NCBI GenBank assembly: GCA_036365455.1
Contig: JAWQUS010000008.1
Coordinates: forward strand, 18,707,501-18,771,500
From: Macrosoma leucophasiata
Lineage: Eukaryota; Arthropoda; Insecta; Lepidoptera; Hedylidae
Direction of reading: 5' to 3'
Length of the DNA stretch: 64,000 nt
Part shown: positions 42,331 through 54,481 of the stretch, one piece after another
Layout: each line of letters starts with the position of its first letter
How positions within the stretch are numbered: the stretch's first letter is position 1
Made by a program: the position numbers and the translations under genes
The notes under the pieces: model-generated
Told to the model about the DNA's origin: nothing
The model's input: the letters and a program-made list of their open reading frames with translations, nothing else
Database searches by the model: none

Positions 42331-43267
42331 AAGAAACCGGAATTTTGAAGCCATATAATGCTTGCAGTATCAGTGAATGTAATTAACACGACGCAAGGGT
42401 TATATGGGATTATCTGCGACCACCGCATGGCTATATTCAAGAAATAGCGCCGCTGATTGATACACAATCACATATCATATCTGATAGCCCATCAAGCCTT
42501 TATACATGATTTATGTTATTTGTCAACCAAGTTTAAGTACACCAAGATTTTCCAGAGCTCTGATCTATTACCTGGAATTACTTTGAAGCGGGACGCGGAA
42601 ATGGGAGCACCTGATGTGGTTGGTGTTCTTTTGAAGAGGACTGCAGATCAAATTTTGAGTCTGCGTATAGATATTTGTAGCGTTGAAGACACACGTAGGA
42701 AGGAAAGTCGAAAACATCAAGTGGCTTTCTGTTTCAGAACTTGATGTTTTAGTAAAATAAATTCCACCCAAAGTTCAGTCATTTATTGAAACGCTGTCAG
42801 TGCGTCAACTTCTCTGGTCATTTAACAATACCATGACCTTCAGAAAGCGTAGCTGTGTCTTTTGAGAAAATGCAGAAATATGTTCTTGTATTTATAGACC
42901 TGCCAGGGCCTTGAATGTCCTCCCTACATGTGTCCAAAATTCTTCAAGACTATAAATATCTTTACCCAGCCGCAAAATTTGATCTGTAGTCAAGCTCTTC
43001 AAAAATACCTTAAACACATCCGGTGCTCCCATCCCGTGTCCCGCTTCTAAGTAATTCCAAGTAATAGATCTAACCTACATATATAGGTTTGATGGGCTCT
43101 CAAATATGATATGTGATTGTGTGTCAATCAGCGGCGCTATTTCTTGGATATATATTCATATGCATGGGTATGCAGTGGTCGCAGATGAGCCCATATAGCC
43201 TTTGCGTCATTTTTATTACATTCACTGTTACTGCAAGCATTATATGGCTTCAAAATGCCGGTTTCTT
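42331..43267. repeat. Large inverted duplication (two arms of about 370 bp)
   Basis: The left arm 42331-42710 and right arm 42905-43267 are reverse complements with moderate divergence. Paired blocks include AAGAAACCGGAATTTTGAAG with CTTCAAAATGCCGGTTTCTT, GATTGATACACAATCACATA with TATGTGATTGTGTGTCAATC, and CTATTACCTGGAATTACTTT with AAGTAATTCCAAGTAATAG. About 195 bp lie between the arms. Open frames of 62-95 codons run through it without recognisable motifs. The right arm ends exactly where repeat F begins (43266), so that insertion may have removed the outer part. It could be a pair of inverted copies of an unknown element, or a foldback element. Confidence 0.75.
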
Positions 43268-43536
43268 AGTTCCAGTGACGGAGCTCGCGGACACCACCGC
43301 ATTACCTAATATACTTGCCGCTAAATGGTAGTGTTCAGCACTGTCGTGTTCCGGTCAGGTGGTAATGTACGGCTCTGTAATTTCCGGCACAGAGACGTAA
43401 CACCTTAAGCCTCAGGAGTGGTAACGCATCTGGTTTTTTTTTTACCTTGGTCTTTGTGTGGGTGTCTATAGGCTGCAGTCATCACTTAACATCAATGTGA
43501 ACTGCATGCTTGTTTGCCACCTCCATTACATTAAAA
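43266..43536 (+). repeat. Repeat F copy, near full length
   Basis: TAGTTCCAGTGACGGAGCTC, ATTACCTAATATACTTGCCG, AGCACTGTCGTGTTCCGGTC, AATTTCCGGCACAGAGACG and GGCTGCAGTCATCACTTAAC, ending CATTACATTAAAAAAAA. Confidence 0.85.
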
Positions 43537-44724
43537 AAAAGGTTCTTAAAGTATGTTAAACAGTGAAATAGTAAACGTTGAACTTTAAATTTAGATTCAC
43601 ACTGATAATAATAAACATCAGACGAGAGGGACAGAAGTGTTTAGTTTTGTTAAGAAGTGAACCAACAAAGAATACGAGTAAGTTCACTTCAGGGGCGGAG
43701 CTACTGCTACTTTACTTTACTGCTACTTTTTTGCTCGAGCGTCCTTCTGAACTTGTATTTGGACCAAGTGGATGAACGAATGGAAGAGATTCTTAGAGGG
43801 TACGTAGATTCGTAGAGCCAAAGTCATTTTTTTTTGTCCGCGGGTTCATATTCATTTGTATTTTAACAAAGTGTAGAAAATTTTGACCGTTAAAAAGGGG
43901 CCAAAAAATTATACGGTGCCCCGTTAAGGCACGCTACGCGCCTAGAAAACTAAACCTACAAACATACCTAAACCCTTCGAAAAAAGAAATACGAGTAGCT
44001 TAAGACCATTAATAGCACAGTTGATGCAATAAAAAAGAACAACATCCTCATCATTTCTTCAACACCATTGTAATACTAGTGCCAATATTCAGTGACTTAG
44101 CACGAACTGGAGCAAGGAAAAACTGCAGTCAAAACGACACTTAGACACTACGAATTCTTTACTTTATGTATACGTCATAGCCCATTTCAACTTAAAGGCA
44201 TAAAGCGTATGAATGGTAAGCGTTCTGAAATAGGGTTGTGAAAATTGTCGGAATGTAAGGTGGCGCTACAGGTTGGGTTGCACGCTATGCCACAGGTTGC
44301 CCCTGCAAGTTATTAACCGCCTCAGTATAACTCTTGCGAACTGGGCTCCCTCGCCGGCGTCTATAACGTCGTACTGTTGATGCGACATTTACCTGTTGTT
44401 GGCGCGGATTACTATCAATTTTATTATTTATACTGTACGTTTATTGCTGTCCTATTTTCGGTGGAGAGAATGGCGTAAACAGGGAACTTTTTATTAGTAC
44501 GGCGTAATAAACATCCATGCGTGATGTCTGGATGTTTTTAGGGTTCCGTAAAACTGTCAATATTTAATATTTATTAGCCCTCATTATATGTAGATTCCTA
44601 GATTTATAGTAACGAGGGCCGAAAGCATACCTATACATATATGTACGTTCGTAGCGCGTAGCTAAGCTACGAAACAACACGGAACAACAAAAACACTATA
44701 ACATTAGTATATATAGTAAAATAC
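43537..44724. other. Intronic DNA, nothing recognised
   Basis: About 1.2 kb. 44220-44420 is somewhat GC-richer (CCTCGCCGGCGTCTATAACG) without a coding or repeat motif that I can place. Confidence 0.45.
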
Positions 44725-45195
44725 TAGCTGACCCGGCAAACGTCGTTCTGCCACACAACAAATATTAAAGACATTGCCTTACTAAATATTTAAAAAAGTG
44801 AATCCCATCATTGGAGTAAAAGCAAGCATAGCTGGCCTACGTCTTTCTGCCATAGGCAGAATACATGTTGAAGCCCATCGACGACACAACGCAGCTAGGT
44901 TCTCTCGTCGATGTTGAAGCCGGTTGTCGTGCGAAGAAAAATTAAAAAAAAGAAACGGGCGGGTGCCCTCTTTGTTGCCAGCGATGTGCAAAGAGTATAC
45001 AAATACTATGCGTTTGAATTAAATTAATTTTCATGCGCGCTTTTTCTCATGAAAACTTAAGATTATTAATATTAATTATTAACTAAGAAATTAATTTTCA
45101 TTATATTATGTAGTAAATTAAATTGATGTGTATGAAATGCTTAAGATAACAAAATGATTTAAATTGATAAGGGTTGATACTGTATTGGTCTAAAT
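44725..45195 (+). repeat. Repeat C head plus repeat shared with 20976-21140
   Basis: ACTAGCTGACCCGGCAAACG, TCGTTCTGCC is a repeat C-like head. 45003-45195 is the diverged counterpart of 20976-21140 (GCGTTTGAATTAAATTAATT...ATGCTTAAGATAACAAAATG). The two may be one long element. The 69-codon minus-strand open frame inside has no motif. Confidence 0.6.
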
Positions 45196-45645
45196 AGCTT
45201 TCCAATTACCGTATTGTACGTCACCATTTTTTTGGATGACATGTATACATATAATGGTTATAATGCTATTATAGCTACCCATAAAAGATGCCATCGCGGC
45301 CTTTCAGATCTACTAAAGAGAATATATTCCACCCTATATTGTTTTGTTATATCTCAAAAGGTTACGCCAGCGTCTTCCATGAACAGTCTTTATCGTTATA
45401 TTCCAACAAATTTACACAAAACTTTAATAAATTATATACATAACCCTTATCCGAGAATTACTATCTATTCATGAAAACCGCATGAAAATCCGTGCTGTAG
45501 TCTTTGAGTTTATCACGAACAGACAGATAGACGCGTGGGGGACTTTGTTTTATATTAGGTATAGATGTTACCTTGGTCTGCCTTTAAGTAATCTGCAAAC
45601 TTTAATTATTTCATCGATAAAAATAAATAAAATAAAAAAAAACCT
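45196..45645. other. AT-rich intronic DNA, nothing recognised
   Basis: About 450 bp; open frames of 86 and 98 codons have no motif. Confidence 0.45.
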
Positions 45646-45743
45646 ATCTTCACGCCTGTTATCCCCGAAGGCAGAGGAATGCATGCATTCAAGCATACAT
45701 GCAAACACCTACGATTCGCCGGTTACGTTTTGGCCCATGTATC
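45646..45743 (-). repeat. SINE-A 3' fragment, minus strand, next to the scrt acceptor
   Basis: CTTCACGCCTGTTATCCCCG, AAGGCAGAGG, GCATACATGCAAACACCTAC and GATTCGCCGGTTACGTTTTG are the reverse of the SINE-A 3' half. It ends 56 bp before the exon 2 splice acceptor, so the branch point must lie in the short AT-rich gap (45744-45790) or inside the SINE. Confidence 0.8.
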
Positions 45744-45799
45744 AGAAAAAAATAACTCATTTTATTATTTTTAATTAATGTTTTTTTGTGTGTGTGCAG

Positions 45800-46860
45800 G
45801 TTACACCGAGGAGCAGCCTTCCACTCAGTTCACCGCGCAACTGCCGAGCGAGGTGAGCCCGGCTCCATCCGGCCCCTCCCAGCCGGCGGCTCAGCCTGTC
45901 TCCTACGCACTTCTGCACCTCTCCGCCTCTGACTCGACTGAAACACCCTTCCTCCACGTGCAACTTCAGTCTTCGCCTGTCTCCCCTCCCCCGCCACCGG
46001 CGAGCGGCAAGTCCATCTCTATGTGCTACACCAGCACCGGCACTCTCCTCTCTCTGCCACCCAAGAAGAAAGACATTTACCGACCGTACTGCCTCGGCGA
46101 CCGCGCGTACCTTCACAGGGCCGAGGAAGATCTGAACGCGGCGCACGCGATCCTTGATTTGAGCCAGCACGCCGTGTTCCTGAGCACGCCGCCCCGCAAC
46201 GATCCGGCTACGCTCACGACCCCGGAGCCGCCGCCGCAGCCGACCGACCCGCCCACGGACTCCTCTGCCGAACGCACACGCGAAACCGTCGCTTACACCT
46301 ACGACGCTTTCTTCGTCAGCGACGGCCGCTCAAAGCGCCGAAACTACGCCAACGCCCCTGTAGAGAGCGCCCAGCAGCCCGAAGTGAAATCTAAGTACAC
46401 CTGTAGCGAATGCGGTAAGAGATACGCGACTTCCTCGAACTTATCGCGACATAAACAGACGCATCGAAGTCTGGACTCGGTGGCAGCGAAGCGCTGCGGG
46501 GAGTGCGGCAAGGCGTACGTGTCGATGCCCGCACTCGCAATGCACGTCCTCACACACCAGCTCTCGCATGTGTGTGGGGTTTGCGGCAAGTTGTTCTCGC
46601 GACCGTGGCTCCTCCAAGGTCATTTACGGTCTCACACTGGCGAAAAGCCCTATGGGTGTGCACACTGCGGCAAAGCGTTCGCCGACCGTTCTAATTTGCG
46701 CGCACACATGCAAACGCATTCCACTGACAAAAATTTCGAATGTACGCGTTGTCACAAAACATTTGCGCTAAAAAGCTACCTCAATAAGCACCAGGAGTCG
46801 GCGTGTGTGCGCGACGATGAGAATTCTCAATCAGAATCACACGATTCTGAATCTGGTTAA
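45800..46860 (+). CDS. scrt: Scratch zinc-finger repressor, coding exon 2
   Basis: Encodes residues 59-411, starting after GTGTGTGCAG (AG at 45798-45799) with GT that completes Gly59. In protein numbering: a Pro/Ser-rich linker (60-135); a conserved-looking segment YRPYCLGDRAYLHRAEEDLN (152-171) followed by AAHAILDLS; the SCRATCH motif VAYTYDAFFVSDGRSKRR (222-239); and five zinc fingers at about 258-280, 290-311, 315-337, 343-365 and 371-394. The first four are C2H2 and the fifth C2HC (CTRCHK...HQESAC), as in the Snail superfamily. VSMPALAMHVLTH, SRPWLLQGH.RSHTGEKP and KAFADRSNLRAHMQTH are Scratch/Snail hallmarks, and the first finger with KYTCSECGK.YATSSNLSRH and KQTHRSLDS points to Scratch rather than Snail. 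Scratch proteins bind E-box-type DNA in the nucleus and repress non-neuronal genes in developing neurons. The acidic/Ser tail ends at TAA 46858-46860. No defects are seen. Confidence 0.95.
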
Positions 46861-49800
46861 CTGCGCGTCGCCGCCTACACAATCAGGGACCGTAACCACC
46901 GCATGGTTTACACGTAAACGTAAAGTATTAATATGAATTTAGCTTGTTAGATTAAATATAATAAATTTACAAAATTTAATATAGGAACGTGTGCAGGGCC
47001 GTCTGCGAACCAGAGTCGCGACGGCGCTGTCGCGTTAAATCGAGCAACGTTTCGCAAACAACGAATCACGTACGACCCCGTAGCGCCGCGGCCACCGCGG
47101 CGGTAGGCCGTAGCGACAGACGTCCCTTTAATGTTTAATTATGTATATACTCGTCGATAAAATATACCCTTATATATATATCTATATATATAGAAGTATT
47201 GAAATATGAATGAAACTAATATCTTTTGTAGGTGATTTTTACAAGCGCATCGTAGGTTAGAAAGTATTAGGGTGTAAGTTTAGCGTCGAGATGCGAGACC
47301 CGAGCGCCGAGCTCGTCGGTGGACGGAGGCTGGGCGGCCGAGCGCCCGCGCGCCGTGTCGTCCGTCTCGGTGAGGAACTTGCCAAAACTTTCCGTCCGAA
47401 GCTCCGCACACGCCGCACGCCGCACGCCGCCGTGCCGCCAGCGCCGGCCGCCCGCGACCCGCGACAGTGCCTTAGGGGCGACCGCGTCCGCACCCGTCCC
47501 GCGTCCCTCCCTCCCCTTTCCTCACTTCACCTCGCGTACACTCTTGCGAACCGACTCCCTGAGCCCAACACCCGAAGCCCGCCAACTCATTGGTCTCATT
47601 TTCCTATCCTAACATTTTCTACATACAATATATGTCACAAACACAGTAGGTGTATTAACGAACTCTTTCCCATTAGTGGGCATAGCTTTTATGGCGAATT
47701 GAACCAATAACTATGCTAGCATTCAAAGTATTTATGTAATGATATGCGTAATTAGTAAGGAGTGAAAAAAATCGTTGGTTTTGGAATCAGTAAATTATTA
47801 GCATACATACCTGCTCGTATAGAGATCCGAAACCTAATGAATGTACGGTTGACCTATTGAAAATATTTATAGAATTTTATCGAAGTAAACAACGAATACT
47901 TTTTAAGATTAATAGGCTTCTCCATGCAATTGCAATAATAATATAGTTAGATTAAAATGAGTTAATTTGAAATATGTATTTCATATAAAACAAACATTGA
48001 AAAAAATAAATATAATGTGAACAATTTATTTTGGAACATCATTAAGTAAGCAAAGCAATATGTAGTACGTATTTATAAAAAAAAGAATATTTAGATATTT
48101 TTAAAAAGCATACATTTTATTAATAAAAATAGGTACGGTACACAAACCAAGTAGGTAGATGCATCCGAGTCGATAGAGCACGGAAAAGGCGGGCGGCGGG
48201 TGCGCCACGATCCAACGGGACGGGCTGCGTCACACCAAGCGAGCATGCCTTTAGTTTGAGCGTGTGTTTAGTAAGTCGAACGTAACTGGCAATAAACTAA
48301 TTTAGAATAAGATACCATTAATATAAACTAGGTTAATGTAACGGGCACGAGGTGCTCCGTAAGAAATGGGTATTCGAAAAGCAATAATAATGTAGGCACT
48401 TATCGAGTCGCGCACCGCTGTCGAATAGACACAGCAGACTTAACCCTACTCGTTGTCCCCGTAGCGGTCACTAGATCTCGTAGATCATGCGCTTCGCATC
48501 GGCTACACAGAAAACGTGTAGAGGACTGAAGGAGTTAGTAGGAACTCCGATGCTTTCGTGTGAGTTATTTATTTGAAACTACCATTGATGAAACGACTAA
48601 TAGATCTATAGGTATAAAACTTCGCAGTTTGTGTAAGTAATTAACATATACGACCCATAACATGCTGTATATAAGTACTAACTCCTTGAATCCATATATA
48701 AAAGTTGTGTTTCTTAAAAACGAAGCTCAACGCATGTTTTTGTCGGAAGAGATATTACCTACTACTCATATACGCGTGCGTCTCAAACGTACTCGTATGT
48801 GAGGTCCATGACCTTCTATTTGAGTATTTAAGTCGTATGTACTATCCAATATGTCTACCCCAGCAGCAATTATTGTCAACTATCGCTAAGCCCGGTGGCT
48901 CTCTCGATAGAAAGTTTCTGCTTTTAATTACAAGGCAAAACCTCTTGCATTACCAATAAAATAAACTAACGATCCACTCATTCAATAAACCACAACATAA
49001 TTTCTGTGTAACCGATGCTAATCTAGTCTTATTAGTTAGTGCCTCGCGAGTCAATTCATTATCTTTAAAGGTGTTTAATTTAATCCAGTCAATTATGAAA
49101 AGATCCTCGTTTAAAAGCCAAAGTTCCTGTATTTTTAAATTAAATTCTTTTTCAGGGGAAATCTTATCGGGCAAATGTAGAGTGTAGTGAATATTTAATT
49201 CGTAAATTTTACATTTACGCGACGGGATTATTTGCGGTTAACACAAAGTGACCGTGCTCCTGGTTTGTAAAACTACCTACATTTAGATATCTCTAGCGGT
49301 AAAATAATTTAAATATTTTTTAGAAGCATCCGTTTCTAAAGTGTAATTCAAATGTAATAGAATAAACAATGAGGCACTTTACTTTGTCCTAGTCTTATAT
49401 TCCCTTTTCCTTGTCATAGATCCTCGACGTAGAACATCCTAGTCTATTTTGTAGATATCCTTAGTTGTAATAATATGAAATCATTTATTTTTACAGTTTA
49501 GTCTTATGGCAAAGGTCGCGCGTAAAAAGCAATATTAAGTAAACAATAAGCAATAATGTAGTGGACTTTATGTAGTTTATAACGATTATATTATTTATCG
49601 AAACTTGGTAGTCATTTAGAAGTTTTGGTGCTTTGAAGTACTATTAAATGAGGAAACGACTCAAACATCGAATATTACGTATTTCATGGTATTTAATTAA
49701 TGTGATATTATGTTTCAAAATTATATTATTGGTATGTTGGTGTAGATTTATAAGTTTCCATGTTTTAACATAATGTATTCTCCAACTCTTTACATCCCTA

Positions 49801-52800
49801 TTGGAATCTAACTCTATCTTGTAATTTCTAGTCTTATCTCTCTACTTCTACTCTTAATTATATTCTATTCAAATATCCTTTACTAGTTTCATCTATATAG
49901 TTAACCGATCGTTAAACTTTTGTATAAAACGCAAAAAATGTGGCTTTTAAAAAATCTAAAACGAGATGTTTTAATAAAATATTTATACTAACGTTATTGT
50001 AATTGTAGTAGTTATACAAAACACTAAAATTAAGAAATACATGACACTAACGAAACCAACTTATTATACAAAAAATATACCTACATTTAATTGTAAATAA
50101 GTATTTCCTTATATACCAAATTTCCTTCTTTACAATTTTGGTAGATGTAGAGTGATAAATATAAATTAATTGATACTATTATTTAGGCGTATACCAGAAA
50201 AATAGCGATGTCACTTTTAGGTATTTAAGGTTCACTAAATGTTTATCGGTGTAAGAATGCACACGATTTTTTGGTTGTAAAACAGCTATACAAGTAGAAG
50301 AGACCTCTTATGTTGTATATTGGTCATTACATACGACGTCGTCGTGCGTCGCGTTATACCTACTGAAACTTATGTGTTATTCTTTATTTTGATAAAAACG
50401 CGAAATAAAGGAATATAATGACATTATTTTATAAACAAGATCGATCTGGTAATCGGCAGTTACTACGGTCCGCTTGAAAAATTGAATCTAAATTTATAAT
50501 ATGTATGATGCGTTGAAAAAATACTAACCTGAATTCACTATTATCAGGCTGGTACAATAATACAAAAAATCATTATGGTTTTAATTAAATTATGAAATTC
50601 GTAATAAATATGTTTTCAAATCTGTGCGGATGATATTTGTTCGAAATATATCGTTGTGACAAGAATCAAGTTTTTATTCACGTTGTAAGTGCATGAACAA
50701 TCTTTGGAAAATAACTTATATACGAGTACCTTCGTAGTCTACCTACCCATATTTTAAGTTCTAAGTCGATGGGTTAGCGGTGATTTTGTTCGAATTTACG
50801 AAATCGACTTGTTAAAATGTAAGTTATTTTTTATTGACTGCTATTGACATCAATTAACTCAACGTAAGTCAGCAGCTCTAAACAAGATGTAGGTATTTAT
50901 AGGAAACTTTTATGTCAATCCCTCTCCAGTGATACATAAATCGCGTTTGCATTATAATGTCCAAATTGTAGCAAAACATTAGCAATAATTAATAGTACTA
51001 TATTATTTATTCCTTAGAAATAGATAATTTAATTTATCAACTAGTGATAACATGAGTAACGGATCTAAATAAGAAAAGCAATATTAGAGTTAATGTCATT
51101 AATAATAATAGGTGGGTCGAAAAGTATGAAAAAATTAGGTTAAGCTATCCGAAATCGCGGCTAATAACGTAGACTGCAAAAAGAGGTGATATAGTATATA
51201 ATATGTTTAATGACTTCCGTTTTAAATAATAACATTTATTTTCTCATATTTTCTCAATATGTTTTAATGATTGTCATAAACAAAATATTAACAATATGGA
51301 TACTAGACGGCCAGTCCGTTTTATGAAACTATACTAACTGCAAAATTATTTCGTCATATTACCTATAAATCCCAAAACGTTGTAAGTAAATGCCTACGTA
51401 ACAGTTTTGATCGTTAACATCAACTCCCTCGAAGTTCGATAAAAATGTACTTATCTACTCAGTTTTTATCTCCTGTACATTTTCAAAATGTTTCTTCATC
51501 GTCATAATAAATACGCGAATTATGTATTTAAATTAGGCAAGAAAGCCAGCAATCTTCTATTAAGCGCACTACTTACGTCAGCAACTCAGGATTTTGGTGA
51601 ACAAAAGCTCAAACTGTAGTCTAATATCACTTACCCCAAAGGAAGAGTATATTAAATTTATAGGATAAAAAGCTTATGAAATTATTTTATATCATGCAAC
51701 TTGGTCCATATATATTAAACTCTAACTCACAATACTTGGGATTTCTGAAGACGGTGTTAACTCACGTTTTTTGAAAATTCTTACTTAGACGAATAAAGGA
51801 CGACCAGTGCTGCGATTAGCCATCAGCGAGCCAGAATCTGACTGTGCTTTCTGAGTGGCTTTTCATGAATTTCATGAATATATAGTTTAGAAAGACATGG
51901 AGTCAGGTACCTACCAATGTCATGACTTTGCCTCTTTTAATTGAAACGGTGCTATATTTATGTTGCTCTCTATAGCAACTCGTTTTATTAAAAGTTCACA
52001 TGCATTTTATTTCTTACAATGATTAATAATGATTATTAATAATGTTTTTTTTCTTCTTACTGTTACACAGACATGTATAAATAGAGAGGCTTTAGGATTG
52101 GAAACCTTTGTACGTTATTTTTGAGAGCAAATGTAGGCCAATGAAATATTTAATCACGATCCCACTTATCTACTCGTAAAATGCTAATTAGATTTAAGAA
52201 AATTTACTCGTTCACCTAATTTTATAATAATGTGCAATTTTTTGCACATATTATATAATTTAAGAACATTAATATTAATAAAACCGTGATGTATAACTAT
52301 GTGAAACTGAAAAGCAATAATACAACGATAGCAATAAAATCGAATGATAACAACGAATATTTTATTTGTTCGCAATGTGTTCTTTAATCAAGCTCTGATA
52401 CGTCCGCGATAGATATTTATAGTATATTATATTATGCCTATTTAAAATAATGTTTGATAATTATACTTTGTGAGTGGTTACTTAGTAAGTTAATCTATTC
52501 GAAATTTACGGTATAAAAATGGAATTAGTTTTTTTTTGCAAATATTGGTATGTGCGCAATGAATTGACGAATATTGTTGATGCTTGCGTATAATTTCGCT
52601 TTTAAGAATGATTCCTGGAAAGTGAATACATAGTTACTACACACAATAATACGCTATAAGTTAAGAACAAATTAGTTATTATGACAACAATATTAAACAA
52701 AAACACAAACGCCTAATGATCGCTTTTATTCTATTTATATCAAACATTTTCCGTCAGCGAGGAAATCATGAATAATGCTTTTAATTTGTGTACTGTAGAT

Positions 52801-53170
52801 ATATGAATTAAAAATATTAATGAATATTTTCATATTGTTTTGTCGTCACTGAAATTTGGATATGTATCAAATTAATTAACGCAGTATAGATATTTTTCGT
52901 GGGATATCATGTTCATCGTAATATCAGACAGTTTTGGAACAAGGGAACGTGTCCATAATTTTAATAATGTGATTCAACGATTGTACGAACGATTCCAAAC
53001 TCCTGTCGAGTACGGAGAACTGGCAACCCTAAACTTAAGAGTCGGCAACAGGTCAAGCCATACAAGACTCGATTTTAATAGTCAATATTGAGATGTTTTC
53101 AAACAAGTAGTCCTTTCAGTGTACCTTCTTTAGACTGTGCCTTCTTCCGACGGTATTTATTATGAACGAT
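46861..53170 (+). other. scrt: Probable scrt 3' UTR and repeat-free downstream region
   Basis: About 6.3 kb in which I recognise none of the mobile families seen elsewhere. AATAAA-type signals occur at 46960-46965, near 48004-48009 and at 50404-50409, among others, so the 3' end cannot be fixed. GC-rich patches lie at 46980-47110 and 47280-47540. A 139-codon open frame at 47291-47710 is Arg/Pro-rich, has no motif and overlaps others, so I regard it as compositional. TATATATATATCTATATATA sits near 47172. Further patches of balanced composition lie at 48150-48560. Confidence 0.55.
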
Positions 53171-53430
53171 TTTTTTATGTTATGAAGTACAAGCATACAG
53201 TTTACGTTGATGGTAAGCACATCTACATGAGACTTGACATGGTTTCAATGTAGATGCGTTGCAACTCCTGAGGTCTTAGGTATTATGCCTCTGTGCCGGA
53301 AATTACAGGGCCGTACATTACCACCTGACCGGAACACTATTTACCATTTAGCGGCAAGTAAATTAGGTAATGCGGTGGTGCCTACTGCCTACGCCCGCGA
53401 GCTCCGTCACTGGAGCTCTACTACCAGTAG
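53171..53430 (-). repeat. Repeat F copy, minus strand
   Basis: TTTTTTATGTTATGAAGTAC, GTAGATGCGTTGCAACTCCT, GGAAATTACAGGGCCGTACA, CACCTGACCGGAACACTATT and GGAGCTCTACTACC run in reverse order. A small internal deletion removes part of the GTGCTGAACACTACC block. Confidence 0.85.
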
Positions 53431-54178
53431 AGAACAATATTTTGAATATCTTTTTAGTCTCGTTTATATTGGATAAAAGTGCAGGTTTATAGACTACTCT
53501 GTCATCGATTAATATAGGTATTTATGCTTATTTGTTATACTTATGCCTCACTCATCGCTATATAATTCGCGCTACAAAATTTCCGTCGAATGTTCGAGGC
53601 CAATCGCTATGCATCCTCTTATCGCGATGAGATGAGTGCAACAATAAACAAAAGACGGAGTGGACGCTTCGTATTTCATGACACGGAATGATCATTCATT
53701 AAAATTATTGTCATGGAAAAAATATACCAAGTGCTAGTTAAAGTGACACAGACTTCAATGTTTTCTCATAACTATTTTCTGTATTATATAGGAGAAATGG
53801 GCAAAACAAAATATGTGTTTATTACACCACGTAGGAGGTACTGCAAAACTTTTAACAATAAATCTAATTTAGCCCACAAAAGTGGTCTTCATGTTTGCAA
53901 TTAATTTACTCGTTTCGTTCAGCTCAATCGGCCGAGTAGTTTTGAAGCAAATTGGCTGTGACAGACAGACATACGAGTGACTGACGTTTTAAAGTACGGA
54001 ACACTAAAAATGCAAAAAGCATGACTAGAAGATAAGTAGACAAGAAGGAAACAGTGGACTATTAAAACGCACTCTCTTTGAAATAATTAGTGGATCGACT
54101 CAAGTGTGGCATCGTCAGCAAAGTTCGTCGAGATAAAATCTTTAAACGAGCAAGGGTTTATAAACAAGGCAGCGATGT
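53431..54178. other. Intergenic DNA with a repeat P end
   Basis: Mostly unassigned. At 53920-54010 CTCAATCGGCCGAGTAGTTT, GACAGACAGACATACGAGTG and AAAGTACGGAACACTAAAAA look like the 3' end of repeat P or a relative. Confidence 0.45.
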
Positions 54179-54186
54179 GCCCGAAA

Positions 54187-54481
54187 CATAGAGCAACACG
54201 GACACGTCGCGGCGGACTGGAGGGGAGTAGCCATAGCATTTATTGCCGATGCAAAACAGTCTGTCATTTTTTACAGGGGGGAAATGCGTGCGACACTCAT
54301 GCACACTAGGTACAAAAATCGTCTATTACTACGAAACTCACACCTTGACTTTAACAAAATACAGAAACAATTTCACGCACACATTTAAACATCTAGGTGA
54401 CAGGTATAGGCCCATTTGGGCATGTATTTTGACAGAGGGGAAAGCCTGCATATAGCTACTCCCCTCCGGTGTTGCTCTATG
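54187..54481. mobile_element. MITE-J, hAT-type (8-bp target duplication)
   Basis: The ends are inverted: CATAGAGCAACACGG on the left, and CCGGTGTTGCTCTATG on the right, continuing inward with GGAGGGGAGTAGC and its complement. The left arm carries about 17 extra bases (ACACGTCGCGGCGGACT). GCCCGAAA stands immediately outside both ends (54179-54186 and 54482-54489), a perfect 8-bp duplication as made by hAT transposases, and the terminus fits the loose hAT pattern YA..G. It is 295 bp and non-coding; short open frames across it are not genes. Confidence 0.85.

Larger units (their letters stand above)
16784..45799 (+). other. scrt: scrt intron 1 (29,016 bp)
   Basis: The intron runs from GTGAGC at 16784 to a T/GT-rich tract ending GTGTGTGCAG at 45799. 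The phases on both sides match and the coding frame is continuous across the join. It holds at least three mariners, a PIF/Harbinger relic, a large inverted duplication and many SINE and LINE pieces, all listed separately. Large first introns are common in developmental regulators and often carry enhancers; none can be assigned from sequence alone. Confidence 0.8.

Noticed and set aside
42198..42771. Open frames in the inverted duplication as host genes
   Set aside because: They are short, lack a motif I can name, and are duplicated in inverted orientation nearby, which suits an old element better than a gene.
45775..46170. 131-codon minus-strand open frame opposite scrt exon 2
   Set aside because: It is an antisense shadow of a real, GC-rich coding exon with five zinc fingers on the other strand.
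47291..47710. 139-codon open frame downstream of scrt as a separate gene
   Set aside because: It is Arg/Pro-rich, has no domain, lies in a GC-rich patch with overlapping frames on both strands, and has no promoter or splice support.
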